This document shows, one piece after another, positions 7,632-17,037 of a stretch of DNA of 64,000 nucleotides. The translations under genes and the position numbers were made by a program. Numbering within the stretch: position 1 is the stretch's first letter; each line of letters opens with the position of its first letter. This DNA comes from JAHQVI01 sp050330195 (lineage in GTDB: Bacteria > Pseudomonadota > Alphaproteobacteria > Rhizobiales > Rhodomicrobiaceae): assembly GCA_050330195.1 (NCBI GenBank), contig JBHJOB010000007.1, forward strand, positions 13,467-77,466. The letters run 5' to 3'. The notes under the pieces were generated by a model. The model was not told the origin of the DNA. It did no database searches and worked only from the letters and a program-made list of their open reading frames with translations.

Positions 7632-8918
7632 TCACCCACCGTTTTTGTCAGGCTTTTCCGCAGCTTCGGTTGCCTCGGGCGATGCATCCGGCGTGTCGGT
7701 GGCGGCAAATTCCATTGCGGCCGGCGTGCTGCCAACCGGGAGTTCGTCATAGGTGACGCGGTCTTCGTCAGGCAATACGCCGCCGCGCTGCATGATGCGG
7801 TAGGCGATGACGAGCGCGATCAGGAGGTGGATGCCCGCCGTGTAGAGGAAGATGCTGCCATGACCGAGCTGCTCCTTGATGATGGCCGCGAATATGGGTC
7901 CGAAGATTGCGCCGAGGCCGAAGAGCAGCAGCAGGCTGGCGCTGATGTTGACGGCGTCTCCGGGATCGGCGAGGTCGTTGGCGTGCGCGGTGGAGATCCA
8001 GTAGACCGGAAGCGCGAAGATGCCGAAAATTGCGGCCAGCGTGAGTTTGACTTCCGAAGACGCGCCGGCATAGAGGAACAGCAGCAGCCCGACGACGGAC
8101 GCGCCCGCGCAAAGCACGATCAGGACGCGGCGGCGGTCGACGCTGTCCGATATGCGCCCGACGGGCCATTGGGCCAGCGCTCCGCCGACGACGGCAAGAC
8201 TGATGAACGCTGCAATCAGGCCGGGCTCCAGCCCACTCTCGCGCGCATAGACCGGCGCAAGCGACCAGAACGCGCCATTGGCCAGACCGCCGCCGAGACA
8301 CCCGGCGACCGCGGCAGGCGAGACCCGGTAGAGTTCGCGCAGCCGGAATTGCGGGCGTGCGGGCGGCGTCGGCGATTGCGACAGGGTCAGGGCGAGCGGG
8401 ACGGCGGCAAGCGTGCAAAGGATCGCGACCAGGGAAAACAGGCGAAAATCGTCAGGATCGGCCAGATTGGTAAGCTGCTGACCGGCCGTGAGCGCGCCGA
8501 AATTGATCAGCGCGTAGGTGCTCATGATGCGGCCGCGATTGACGTTCGTGGCGACGCTCGTCAGCCAGCTTTCAACGACGTTCATGATGCCCGCGAAACA
8601 GACGCCCGTGAGGCCGCGGAAAATCCACCAGAGCTGCGGATCCGGCTGCATGGCTTCGAGCAGGGGAGCGACTGTCGCCACCGCGGCGAACATCAGAAAG
8701 GCGCGGATATGGCCGACGCGGGCGATGATGCGCGGACTGATCAGGCACCCCAGCGTGAAGCCGCCATAATAGAACGCGCCCAGCAGACCGAGTTCAAGCG
8801 CCGTGAAGCCTTCAATCGAGCCGCGAAGCGGAAGCAGCACGCCGTCCAGCCCGTTGGCGGCAAGAATGATCGCCGCGCTGATCAGCAGCGCAGTGATGGG
8901 CTTGATGATGGCGCTCAT
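7632..8918 (-). CDS. MFS transporter (YcaD-like)
   Basis: A 428-residue inner-membrane carrier of the major facilitator superfamily with twelve hydrophobic spans. The first half has 'LGLLGAFYYGGFTLGCLISPRII' and the A-like motif 'RVGHIRAF'. The second half has 'GRISDSVDRRRVLI', the duplicated motif. The sequence 'RGLTGVCFAGIMNVVESWL' is typical of the YcaD-type branch. Substrate unknown. The C-terminal 45 residues are hydrophilic and acidic, probably cytoplasmic. It is monocistronic. Confidence 0.88.
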   Translation of the reverse strand: MSAIIKPITALLISAAIILAANGLDGVLLPLRGSIEGFTALELGLLGAFYYGGFTLGCLISPRIIARVGHIRAFLMFAAVATVAPLLEAMQPDPQLWWIFRGLTGVCFAGIMNVVESWLTSVATNVNRGRIMSTYALINFGALTAGQQLTNLADPDDFRLFSLVAILCTLAAVPLALTLSQSPTPPARPQFRLRELYRVSPAAVAGCLGGGLANGAFWSLAPVYARESGLEPGLIAAFISLAVVGGALAQWPVGRISDSVDRRRVLIVLCAGASVVGLLLFLYAGASSEVKLTLAAIFGIFALPVYWISTAHANDLADPGDAVNISASLLLLFGLGAIFGPIFAAIIKEQLGHGSIFLYTAGIHLLIALVIAYRIMQRGGVLPDEDRVTYDELPVGSTPAAMEFAATDTPDASPEATEAAEKPDKNGG

Positions 8919-9086
8919 GAGGCTTCCAATGACCTATCGACCGGCAGGCGAGGTGTTTCGCGGCACGGCCCCTACATGCCGAAGACGGCATCAAAAGTCG
9001 ATAAATTTTGGCTCTGTATGTAGCGCCGTAACCTTGCGCCGGGCGTTTTCAGCGAAGGCAAGGCCGTGGCGGGTGGCGCAAATGAA

Positions 9087-9662
9087 CTACAGCGGCTCCC
9101 GTCCTGGCCGGGATCTGGCATAGCATCGCCGCATCATGTCGCAGCGCCGCGTTCCCAGCGCATGGACGGCATCGCCTTTCGAGCGCCCGATGAAGTCGCA
9201 GATCTCGTCCATCGCCTTTGCGTCCAGCCAACCCTCGGCGCGCCCGCGCCTGACCGCATAGCAGTCCGCTTCGCCCTCGTCATAGCCGACATATTGATGG
9301 CCGCATTCATGGGCATAGGCGTAGCGCTTGAGCGTCAGCGGCATTTGCGGAAAGCGCACGGGATTGAGCAGGATGAAGCCGAAAAATGCGGCGCCGTAAT
9401 CATTGAGCGCCGCGCTCATGACCGTGGGGAAGCGCCCGCACTGGAAGCTTTCGCCGTCAAAGTCGAGCTGCCCTGCGGGAAAGACCGTGACCTTGCCGCC
9501 ACGATGCGCCGCATATTCCGCAACTGTCGGATGGGCATAGGCAAACTGCATCCAGCGCGCCAGACCGGCCGCGCCGGCCAGCAGTGCCGCAAAGGCCGAG
9601 ACGATCAGCGCCGCGCGCGCCAGTCCCTTGTTGCCGGAGGGTGGATTGCTGCCGGAAATCAC
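9087..9662 (-). CDS. Membrane-anchored zincin-like protein with HECGH motif
   Basis: A 191-residue protein with an N-terminal membrane anchor (about 17-37) and a putative metalloprotease motif YAHECGHQYVGYDEGEADCYAV. This has HExxH plus a downstream Glu that could be the third zinc ligand. No family name is recognised. Its start overlaps the stop of the preceding zincin-domain gene (9659-10054) by 4 bases, so the two are translated together. Many Cys and Arg residues fill the C terminus. The motif is visible; peptidase activity is inferred. Confidence 0.7.
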   Translation of the reverse strand: MISGSNPPSGNKGLARAALIVSAFAALLAGAAGLARWMQFAYAHPTVAEYAAHRGGKVTVFPAGQLDFDGESFQCGRFPTVMSAALNDYGAAFFGFILLNPVRFPQMPLTLKRYAYAHECGHQYVGYDEGEADCYAVRRGRAEGWLDAKAMDEICDFIGRSKGDAVHALGTRRCDMMRRCYARSRPGREPL

Positions 9663-10054
9663 GATGCCGCTGCTTCTATTGCGTCCATATCATCGTCCGA
9701 AAAGCCGAAATGATGGCCGATTTCGTGGATCAGGACATGCCGGATCACTTCGGATGCCGGCAGCCCTTCCGCATCGGCATAGCTCAGGATGGGCACGCGG
9801 TAAAGAAAGACCATGTCGGGGCCGTGCGGCGTGTCCAGCACGCTCTTGAAAGGCAGGCCGACGCCGTGATAGAGGCCGAGCAGATCGTAGCGGCTGGCAA
9901 TGCGCATGTGATCCAGCGTATCGCGGTCGGCGAAGTCGACGATCTGGATGGCGATATTGCCGACCGCGGCGCGGAATTCCTCCGGCAGGCTTTCCCAGAC
10001 CTGGCTGGCGACAATTTCGAACTCGTCAAGCGTCTCCGGCTGGCGGCTCATCAT
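9659..10054 (-). CDS. Metallopeptidase family protein (MMP-like / DUF1025 zincin)
   Basis: A 131-residue cytoplasmic protein of the small predicted zincin family. The C-terminal motif HVLIHEIGHHFGFSDDDM carries HExxHxxGFxDDD. The N terminus 'FEIVASQVWESLPEEFR' is characteristic. Length is typical (120-140). Function in the cell is unknown; family members are conserved in Alphaproteobacteria. It is the first gene of a two-gene unit with the HECGH protein (ATGA overlap). Confidence 0.88.
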   Translation of the reverse strand: MMSRQPETLDEFEIVASQVWESLPEEFRAAVGNIAIQIVDFADRDTLDHMRIASRYDLLGLYHGVGLPFKSVLDTPHGPDMVFLYRVPILSYADAEGLPASEVIRHVLIHEIGHHFGFSDDDMDAIEAAAS

Positions 10055-10137
10055 GCGTCTTCATCTCCCAGGTTTCATTAAAGGAGATAGGCATCAAATC
10101 CATCGCTACCAAGAGAGCGAGCGCTCGGCTTTCGCGC

Positions 10138-10713
10138 TCAACTCTGCGGCGTCCCTGCCTTCGGACCAGCATAGAGTTCGCGTTTCAGCACGCCGATATA
10201 GGGCAGATTGCGATAGTGCTGGTTCCAGTCCAGACCGTAGCCGACGACAAAGGCGTCCGGGATGGTGAAGCCGACATAATCGGCCTCGATGGGCGTGCCG
10301 CGCTTGGAGGGCTTGTCGAGGAAGGTCGCCACCTTGACCGAGGCCGGGCGGCGCTCGCGCAGAATGCGCATGACATAGGAGAGGGTGAGGCCAGTATCGA
10401 TGATGTCCTCGACGACAAGGACGTGCCGCCGCTCGATGGGATCATCGAGGTCGTTGGTCAGGCGCACCTCGCCCGACGAGCGATGCCCGGCATAGGACGC
10501 CACGCCCAGAACATCGAGTGAAAGCGGGCAGTTCATCGCGCGCATCAGGTCAGCGGCGAAGGGAATGGAGCCTCTGACGATGGTGATGAGGTGCGGATCC
10601 TGGCCGGAATAGTCGCGGGCGATCTCCTCGCCCAGTTCCTTCACGCGCTGCTGTATCTGTTCCTGCGTGAAAAGAATCTCTTCCACGTCGTCATGCATTG
10701 GGTTCTGCGTCAT
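10138..10713 (-). CDS. hpt: Hypoxanthine phosphoribosyltransferase
   Basis: Purine-salvage enzyme that joins hypoxanthine or guanine to PRPP, cytosolic, 191 residues. The PRPP-binding loop VLVVEDIIDTGLTL is intact. Other family segments are 'RVKELGEEIARDYSG', 'LITIVRGSIPFAADLMRA' and 'VGFTIPDAFVVGYGLDW'. Length is normal. It is monocistronic, with about 190 bases of non-coding sequence before the ABC gene beyond it. Confidence 0.95.
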   Translation of the reverse strand: MTQNPMHDDVEEILFTQEQIQQRVKELGEEIARDYSGQDPHLITIVRGSIPFAADLMRAMNCPLSLDVLGVASYAGHRSSGEVRLTNDLDDPIERRHVLVVEDIIDTGLTLSYVMRILRERRPASVKVATFLDKPSKRGTPIEADYVGFTIPDAFVVGYGLDWNQHYRNLPYIGVLKRELYAGPKAGTPQS

Positions 10714-10901
10714 ATGGGCGTTTCGCGCTCCTGATTTCCGCCATCGAGCCAGCGGCTGATCAATAACGGCGTCTGCGCAGCATCTTCGAACGCTCCGGAT
10801 CGATGCGCTTCGCTCAGATGCTCACGGCAACGAAGATGCCTATGGCTACGCGATTACCATCCCGACTTCCATACAAATATGCCGCGCTTGCGCTGCTCCG
10901 G

Positions 10902-12596
10902 TCAGGTCGATGGAGTCCCCGCGGCAGGATCTTTCGCGGCTTTCTCCAGCGACAGGCTGGCGGCATCGCCGACATTGTCGACGCCGCGCTCCTCCAGAAG
11001 CGTGGTCAGCCAGTTCGGGTCCATCTCGGGTACGGAAGACAAAAGCAGGTCCGTATAGGGATGATGCGGGGGCTGGAACATTACGTCCTTCGGCCCCTGC
11101 TCGACCACGCGCCCTCTCTGCATGACCACCACCTCGTCGGCGATCGACCGCACCGTGGCGAGATCGTGGGTGATGAACATGTAGGCGAGGTTGAACTCCT
11201 TCTGCAGCCGGTCGAGCAGCCGGAGAATTCCTTCCGCCACAAGCTGGTCGAGCGCGCTCGTCACCTCGTCGCAGATGATGAATTTCGGGTCCGCCGCCAG
11301 CGCGCGCGCAATGCCGATGCGCTGCTTCTGCCCGCCCGACAGCTCCGGCGGATAGCGATTGTAATATTGCGCAGGCTCCAGCTCGATCAGGTCCAGCAGC
11401 TCATCCACCCGGCTCTTGAGCGCCGTGCCCTTGAGGCCGGAATAGAACCGCGCCGGGCGCCCGATGATCTCGCTGATCTGGACCTTCGGATTGAGCGCGG
11501 TATCGGCCATCTGATAGATCATCTGCGCCTGGCGGAGCTGATCCTTGGTGCGGTTCTTGTAACTTGGCGGCAGTTCCTCGCCGTCGAACAGGATCTTGCC
11601 TTTCGTCGGCGGCAGAAGGCCGGTGATGCAACGGGCGGCGGTCGATTTGCCCGAACCGGACTCGCCCACGACAGCCACCGTCATGCCGGGATAGATATCG
11701 AAGGACACATCTTCCAGAACCTTGACGCTCCCATAGGCCGCGTCGATGTTCTGCACCGAGACAACCGGCTCCGCATCGGCGGGGCGGGATTTCTGCTCCC
11801 GCTTGAAGCTGCGCACGGCCCACAGACTCTTGGTGTAGTCGTCCTTCGGGTTTTCGAGCATCTGCTCGGTCGATGCTTCCTCGACCTCGTCGCCCTTCAG
11901 GAGCACCTTGATCGTGTCCGCCATCTGCGCGACCACGGCGAGGTCGTGGGTGATGTAGATGGCGGCGGTGTTGAACTGATCGACGATGTCGCGGATCGCG
12001 GCGAGAACCTCGATCTGCGTCGTCACGTCAAGCGCTGTCGTCGGCTCGTCGAAGATGATGAGGTCAGGGCGGCAGGCCATGGCCATCGCGGTCATGGCGC
12101 GTTGCAACTGCCCGCCCGAAACCTGATGCGGATAGCGGAAGCCGATCTCGGTCGGGTTTGGAAGACGCAGCCGCTCGTACAGCTCCATGGCGTCTTCCTG
12201 CGCCTCAAGCCGCTTCTTCATCCGGTAGTGAACGGGGGCTTCGGTGTGCTGGTCGATGATCTTGTGCGATGGATTGAACGAGGCGGCGGCGGATTGGGCC
12301 ACATAGGCGATGCGTGAGCCGCGAAGCACGCGCCGGTCCGCTGGCGATGTGGTCGTCAGCTCCAGCCCGTCGAACTCGATGGTGCCGCCCGAGATCCGGC
12401 AGCCGTCGCGGGCAAAGCCCATGGCTGCGAGGCCGATGGTGGACTTCCCCGCACCGGACTCGCCGATGAGGCCAAGGACTTCGCCCCGGTGCAGCGTCAG
12501 GTCGATGCCGTGGACGATCTCGATCCACTTTTCATCCGAATAGCCTTCGATGCGAAGGTCTCTGATCTTGAGAAGGACGTCCTTGCGATTGTTCAT
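10902..12596 (-). CDS. Dipeptide/oligopeptide-type ABC transporter, fused double ATPase
   Basis: A 564-residue ATPase that joins DppD-like and DppF-like halves in one chain. The first half has Walker A GESGAGKST (residues 45-53), signature VSGGQLQRAM and Walker B LIIFDEPTTALD. The second has GESGSGKSTAARC, LSGGQKQRIGIARAL and FIICDEVTSALD. Most peptide importers encode these as two proteins; the fused YejF-like form is well known. It is the last gene of an operon SBP-permease-permease-ATPase, 4 bases after the preceding permease gene. Confidence 0.92.
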   Translation of the reverse strand: MNNRKDVLLKIRDLRIEGYSDEKWIEIVHGIDLTLHRGEVLGLIGESGAGKSTIGLAAMGFARDGCRISGGTIEFDGLELTTTSPADRRVLRGSRIAYVAQSAAASFNPSHKIIDQHTEAPVHYRMKKRLEAQEDAMELYERLRLPNPTEIGFRYPHQVSGGQLQRAMTAMAMACRPDLIIFDEPTTALDVTTQIEVLAAIRDIVDQFNTAAIYITHDLAVVAQMADTIKVLLKGDEVEEASTEQMLENPKDDYTKSLWAVRSFKREQKSRPADAEPVVSVQNIDAAYGSVKVLEDVSFDIYPGMTVAVVGESGSGKSTAARCITGLLPPTKGKILFDGEELPPSYKNRTKDQLRQAQMIYQMADTALNPKVQISEIIGRPARFYSGLKGTALKSRVDELLDLIELEPAQYYNRYPPELSGGQKQRIGIARALAADPKFIICDEVTSALDQLVAEGILRLLDRLQKEFNLAYMFITHDLATVRSIADEVVVMQRGRVVEQGPKDVMFQPPHHPYTDLLLSSVPEMDPNWLTTLLEERGVDNVGDAASLSLEKAAKDPAAGTPST

Positions 12597-12600
12597 GAGC

Positions 12601-13662
12601 CTACACCTTCAGTCCTGAGGAGCGGTACAGCATCCAGTCGACCACGAAATTGACCGCAACCGTCAACAGCGCAATTGCCGCCGCAGGGATCAGGGGCGTA
12701 ATATCGCCAAAGGAGATGAGCGTTGCGTTTTCTCGCACCATCGAGCCCCAATCGGCCGTCGGAGGCTGAATGCCCAGCCCGAGGAACGACAGTCCGGCGA
12801 TCAGCAGGAACACGAAGCAGAATTCCAGCCCGAATTCGGCGATCAGAGGGGCTGTCGAATTCGGCAGGATCTCCTTGCGGATCAGATATCCGGTTCCTTC
12901 GCCCCTGAGTTTTGCAGCTTCTATATAATCCATCACAACGATGTTGCCTGCAACCGCGCGCGTGAGGCGGAATACGCGCGGTGCGTAGATAATCGCCACG
13001 ACGATCACGATAACCCAGAGTTCGGTGCCGAAAATGCTGAGCATCAGAAGAGCGAAAATGAGCGAGGGAACGGACATGATGACGTCCGCCGTCCGGCCGA
13101 AGATCTGATCGATCCAGCCGCCCTTGGTGGCTGCGAACAGTCCCGCGACCGCGCCCATGACGAAGGCGAGGATCGTTGCGACCAGGGCGAGGCCGACGGT
13201 GTTTCGCGTTCCGTACACAAGGCGGCTGAAGATATCCCGGCCAAGCTGGTCCGCGCCGAGCAGCATGTTCTCGTCCGCCGGCGCGAAGGCCGATGCGATG
13301 ATCTGGGACTCGCCGTAGGGCGCCATGACGGGTGCGAATATGCCCGCCACGGCGTAGGTGAAGATCACGAACATGCCGAAGGCGGCGGTCAGCGGCGCGG
13401 TCCGCAATTCCTTCGCGATCCCCGATGGCGCGATGATGATCAGGAATTCCCTGAATGCATAGGAAGTGCCGGCAGCGAGCGCCAGCGCGGCGGCGGCGAC
13501 GGTTATGAAACTCAGCGCGGGGACGCCGCCCACGATACCCACGATGAATGAGACGAGGGTCAGCGTAAACAGCAGCAGGAAGGCCGAGCGCTGCTTGTAA
13601 TAGGCCGCAAGGCAGGATGCGCCGATGAGGAGCGCGTAATAACCGACAACGAAATAGCTCAT
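12601..13662 (-). CDS. Peptide-type ABC transporter permease (DppC-like)
   Basis: A 353-residue inner-membrane permease. Two or three extra N-terminal hydrophobic spans (residues 1-80) precede a standard DppC core. The core includes 'GADQLGRDIFSRLVYGTRNTVG' and the EAA loop 'YIEAAKLRGEGTGYLIRKEILPN'. The additional N-terminal membrane region is unusual, because DppC proteins normally have one span before the core domain. Start at ATG 13660-13662 avoids a run-on upstream frame. The gene lies 10 bases after the DppB-like permease gene. Confidence 0.88.
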   Translation of the reverse strand: MSYFVVGYYALLIGASCLAAYYKQRSAFLLLFTLTLVSFIVGIVGGVPALSFITVAAAALALAAGTSYAFREFLIIIAPSGIAKELRTAPLTAAFGMFVIFTYAVAGIFAPVMAPYGESQIIASAFAPADENMLLGADQLGRDIFSRLVYGTRNTVGLALVATILAFVMGAVAGLFAATKGGWIDQIFGRTADVIMSVPSLIFALLMLSIFGTELWVIVIVVAIIYAPRVFRLTRAVAGNIVVMDYIEAAKLRGEGTGYLIRKEILPNSTAPLIAEFGLEFCFVFLLIAGLSFLGLGIQPPTADWGSMVRENATLISFGDITPLIPAAAIALLTVAVNFVVDWMLYRSSGLKV

Positions 13663-13672
13663 GACCGCTCCC

Positions 13673-14629
13673 TCACTTCGGATGCCGCAAACGCGGATTG
13701 GTAAGAATTGCGCCGACATCCGCCGCAAGGTTCAACAGGATGAACGTCGCCGCGAAGATCAGGCAGCAGGCCTGCACGATCGGGAAATCCCGTTTCGACA
13801 CGGCGTCGACGAGAAGCTGGCCGATGCCCGGATAGACGAAGACCACCTCGACAAGCACCACGCCGGTGACGAGATAGGCCAGGTTCAGCGCGACGACATT
13901 GATGATCGGGGCCCAGGCGTTCGGCAATGCGTGATGCACGATCACCTTCCAGGGCGGCGCGCCCTTCAGCCGCGCCATCTCGATATAGGGCGAGGACAGG
14001 AGATTGATGATGGCCGCGCGGGTCATACGCATCATGTGCGCCGTAACCACAAGAACGAGCGTTAATGCGGGCAGGAAGGTGCGGTGCAGAAGGTCGATGA
14101 AGCTCATGTCGCCGCGCAGGCTCGCCAGGGCGGGGAAATAGCCGGTCTTGACCGAGAGATAGAGAATGAGGATGTAGCCGAGGAAGAATTCGGGCGACGA
14201 GATGGAGGTCAGCGTCAGGACATTCGCGACGCGGTCGAAAAGCGAATTGCGCAGAAGGGCGACAATGACGCCGAGGATGATCGCGAGCGGCACGGCGATG
14301 ACGGCTGCGTAGGCGGCGAGGAACAGCGTGTTCATGAAGCGTCCGGTGATCGCCCCGCTGACACGCTCTCCCGATACGAGCGACACGCCGAAATCGCCGG
14401 TAACGGCGCCGGCAAGCCATTCGAGATACCGGACGGGCGCGGGCCGGTCGAGACCAAGCTGGTCTCTCATCGCCTGGACGGTTTCCTGGGTCGCGCCCTG
14501 ACCGAGGACGGCTTCGGCAATATCGCCCGGCAGCAGCTCCACGGCGAAGAAGATCAGGATCGAAACGACGAGCAGTGTTACGAGGCCCAGCGCGAGCCGC
14601 TTCAGTATGAGCCCGAAAATCCCCCCCAT
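13673..14629 (-). CDS. Peptide-type ABC transporter permease (DppB-like)
   Basis: A 318-residue inner-membrane permease with an N-terminal span (about 5-30) and the family segment 'LLPGDIAEAVLGQGATQETV'. The EAA loop 'YIEMARLKGAPPWKVIVHHALPNAW' is clear. Start chosen at ATG 14627-14629 because GGAGA lies 5-6 bases upstream; alternatives further up lack a ribosome-binding site. It partners the DppC-like permease and the double ATPase. Two strong hairpins separate it from the solute-binding gene upstream. Confidence 0.9.
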   Translation of the reverse strand: MGGIFGLILKRLALGLVTLLVVSILIFFAVELLPGDIAEAVLGQGATQETVQAMRDQLGLDRPAPVRYLEWLAGAVTGDFGVSLVSGERVSGAITGRFMNTLFLAAYAAVIAVPLAIILGVIVALLRNSLFDRVANVLTLTSISSPEFFLGYILILYLSVKTGYFPALASLRGDMSFIDLLHRTFLPALTLVLVVTAHMMRMTRAAIINLLSSPYIEMARLKGAPPWKVIVHHALPNAWAPIINVVALNLAYLVTGVVLVEVVFVYPGIGQLLVDAVSKRDFPIVQACCLIFAATFILLNLAADVGAILTNPRLRHPK

Positions 14630-14733
14630 TGGTGTCTCCATTCTTGATGCGCCGACGCAGGTAACGTCAGCCTTGGATGCCTGGACTTCCGAAGTGCCGC
14701 CCACTTTTGGGAGACGGTGGGCAGAGGTGAGAT

Positions 14734-14769
14734 CCGTCGCAGCAGCGTTGAAACCGCGCGCTGCGACGG
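14734..14769 (-). terminator. Intercistronic hairpin 2 between SBP and permease genes
   Basis: CCGTCGCAGC and GCTGCGACGG form a 10-bp stem around a 16-base loop. It lies in the transcript between the solute-binding gene and the DppB-like gene, with no T tract. Such hairpins usually stabilise the upstream SBP mRNA or partly stop transcription. Confidence 0.5.
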
Positions 14770-14783
14770 GCTTGGTGCGAATT

Positions 14784-14813
14784 GCGGTCCGGCCTCGTGC
14801 TCAGCCGGACCGC
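14784..14813 (-). terminator. Intercistronic hairpin 1 between SBP and permease genes
   Basis: GCGGTCCGGC and GCCGGACCGC form a perfect 10-bp stem with a 10-base loop, 13 bases after the SBP stop codon. With the neighbouring hairpin it probably lets the SBP be made in excess over the membrane components. Confidence 0.55.
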
Positions 14814-14826
14814 CTGTTTCAAGGCG

Positions 14827-16437
14827 TTAGCTGGAGAACCACCAGCGGCTTGGCGCGCGGCCGCCGTCGAGTTCCCAGCTCGCCGCGATATTCTCGCCGC
14901 GCTGGACGTTGCTGCGGCGCGCATAGACGAAGTTGTTGAACATCGGCAGGATCGTGCCGCCGTCATCGCGCATCAGCATGGACATTTCGCGGTACATCTC
15001 GGCGCGAAGCGTGTTGTCGAGTTCGGATTTGGCTTGGCCGAGAAGCTCGTTGAAGCGCTCGTTCACCCAGCGGCTTTCGTTCCAGGCGGCGCCTTCCGAG
15101 TATGCGAGGCTGAACATGACGTCCGGTGTCGGACGCGCGCCCCAGGAGACCATCGTGAATGGTTTCTTCAGCCAGACATCGGAGTAGAAGCCGTCATTCG
15201 GCTCACGGACAACCCTGAGGTTGATGCCGGCTTTCTTGGCCTGCTCGGAATAGAGCACGCAGGCATCGACCGCGCCGGAGAACACCGATTCCGCCACACT
15301 GATGCTGACCGAGAGATCTTCAGCACCCGCCTTCTTGAGCAGCGACCTGGCCTGATCCGGATCGTATGTGCGCTGAGGAATGTCGTCCGGCCAGTAGGGC
15401 TGCGCCGGCGACAGGTGAAAATCATTGCCGATGGTGGCGCTGCCAAAGGCGATCTTCTCGATGATTTCCTCGCGGTCGATGGCGAGCTTCAGCGCGTTGC
15501 GGACATCGAGATTGTCGAAGGGCGCCGTGTCGCAGTGCATGGGCATGGTGATCGCTGCGGCGCTTGGGACATTCTCGACCGTGATGTTCGGGTCGCGGTT
15601 GAGCAGGGCCAGCGTCTTCAACTCGACCAGCGAGACGGCGTCGACGTCGCCGGTGACCAGCGCGGTCTGGCGCGCGTTGGGATCGTTGAGAACGACCAGT
15701 TCGATCTTGTCGAAATACGCGCCTTCCAGATGCCAGCCATCGTGACGGCTGAGAGACCAACTGACACCGAATTCGCCGTTGTCGATCTTGTAGGGGCCGG
15801 AACCGTCGGCGGACTGCCAGTCGATCGTGCCATCTTCCTTCGCCGGGCAGATTGTCAGATGGTAGTCGGTCATCAGCCAGGGCAGGTCGGCATTGCCGGA
15901 GCCGAGCTTGAAGATAACCTTGTTGTCGCCATCCTTGGTGATGTCCGTGACGGGCGTCAGCAGCGCCTTGGCGGCGGACGTTGTCTTCTCGCCGCGATGA
16001 TGATTCATCGAAGCGATCACATCGTCGGCGGTGACCTTCCTGCCGCTATGGAAAGTGGCGTTCGGGTTCAACTCGAACGTCCATTCCGATGCGTCGTCAT
16101 TCGGCGTCCAATTGGTCGCGAGATCCGGCCCGAGCGTTCCGTCCGGCTCGATCAGCGTCAGATAGCTGCGATACTGATGAGCCAGAATGATCATCTGGCG
16201 TGTGACATATGTCCCCGGATCATGCGTATCGCCCGTGTTGCCGTCATGGACGCCGAAGCGGAACGTTCCACCTTTCTGGGGCGCTGCCGCAGCCGAACGC
16301 GTCCACAGTCCTGTCGCTGTCGATGCGGTGACGCCCGCGGCAATGGCGTAGCTCATGAACGCGCGACGCGAGATCCGGCCGCGGCGGGCCTCATCCGCGA
16401 TCCGGTCGATCATGTTGGTTACCTTCTTGTCGGTCAT
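14827..16437 (-). CDS. ABC transporter substrate-binding protein (family 5, Tat-exported)
   Basis: A 536-residue periplasmic binding protein of the peptide/nickel family (SBP_bac_5). The N terminus has a twin-arginine signal (RISRRAFMSYAIAAGVTAST), which is less common than a Sec signal in this family. The core shows 'WTFELNPNATFHSGRKVTADDV' and 'LKLAIDREEIIEKIAFGSATIG', both typical. It is the first gene of the operon SBP-permease-permease-double ATPase, and two hairpins follow its stop. The substrate is unknown; the divergent DddP-like and hydratase genes suggest a small organic acid or modified peptide. Confidence 0.92.
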   Translation of the reverse strand: MTDKKVTNMIDRIADEARRGRISRRAFMSYAIAAGVTASTATGLWTRSAAAAPQKGGTFRFGVHDGNTGDTHDPGTYVTRQMIILAHQYRSYLTLIEPDGTLGPDLATNWTPNDDASEWTFELNPNATFHSGRKVTADDVIASMNHHRGEKTTSAAKALLTPVTDITKDGDNKVIFKLGSGNADLPWLMTDYHLTICPAKEDGTIDWQSADGSGPYKIDNGEFGVSWSLSRHDGWHLEGAYFDKIELVVLNDPNARQTALVTGDVDAVSLVELKTLALLNRDPNITVENVPSAAAITMPMHCDTAPFDNLDVRNALKLAIDREEIIEKIAFGSATIGNDFHLSPAQPYWPDDIPQRTYDPDQARSLLKKAGAEDLSVSISVAESVFSGAVDACVLYSEQAKKAGINLRVVREPNDGFYSDVWLKKPFTMVSWGARPTPDVMFSLAYSEGAAWNESRWVNERFNELLGQAKSELDNTLRAEMYREMSMLMRDDGGTILPMFNNFVYARRSNVQRGENIAASWELDGGRAPSRWWFSS

Positions 16438-17037
16438 CTGACTCCCCTGTCGGTCTGACTTGATTGGCGGTCGATCATGAGCACCTCAGCATTTTTACAT
16501 CTTCGTGCATAACGGCTCACGCACTTCGCTGGCATGGTCGGACATAGGAAAGACCAAAAAACCGGCGAGGCCATACCACATTGTGCTACGGGCCAAACCC
16601 ATAACTTGCGCCTTAACGATAAATGATAATGATAAATTTGCAAACCTGCGAATGGCCGGGTTGCCCGTTCTTTGCGTCTGGAGAGCGAGGCCTGATACAG
16701 ACAATCCGCCTAAGGATTATGCCGGGAGCGCGGGCAGGCAGTGATTGCCGCCCTGATCGGGATGGCGTGCCGGAGCCGGAAATGGCCGTTCAAGCGAGCC
16801 TCTGCGCCGGGAATGCCGAGCCATATGGAGGTTGATTTGATTGTTGACAGCGCGTTTCCGTGACAGCTTGTCCGGCGGCATCCGGCAGGAGGCGGCAGTG
16901 CCGAGCCGCCGCTTGGGCGGGCGTTGGCCACACAATGGCGGGAGACAAGCCGAAGGCTTCGTTGCCGGTCGCGCGCTCGGGCTGTGGCGCTGCGCGCGCA
17001 GTCAAGGCACAATCGGGCGGAGGAGAATGCAAGGCTC
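16438..17037. other. Divergent intergenic region, 600 bp
   Basis: AT-rich sequence between the SBP gene (minus) and the DddP-like gene (plus). An AT stretch at 16615-16642 has the repeated core ATAAATGATAATGATAAAT. A TTGACA-like hexamer lies near 16849. It probably holds promoters for both operons. No credible gene was seen; the open frames here are short and lack family resemblance. Confidence 0.5.

Noticed and set aside
10803..12317. 504-residue plus-strand open frame
   Set aside because: Antisense to the double ATPase with two complete nucleotide-binding domains. No family resemblance.
14782..16458. 558-residue plus-strand open frame
   Set aside because: Antisense to the Tat-exported binding protein.
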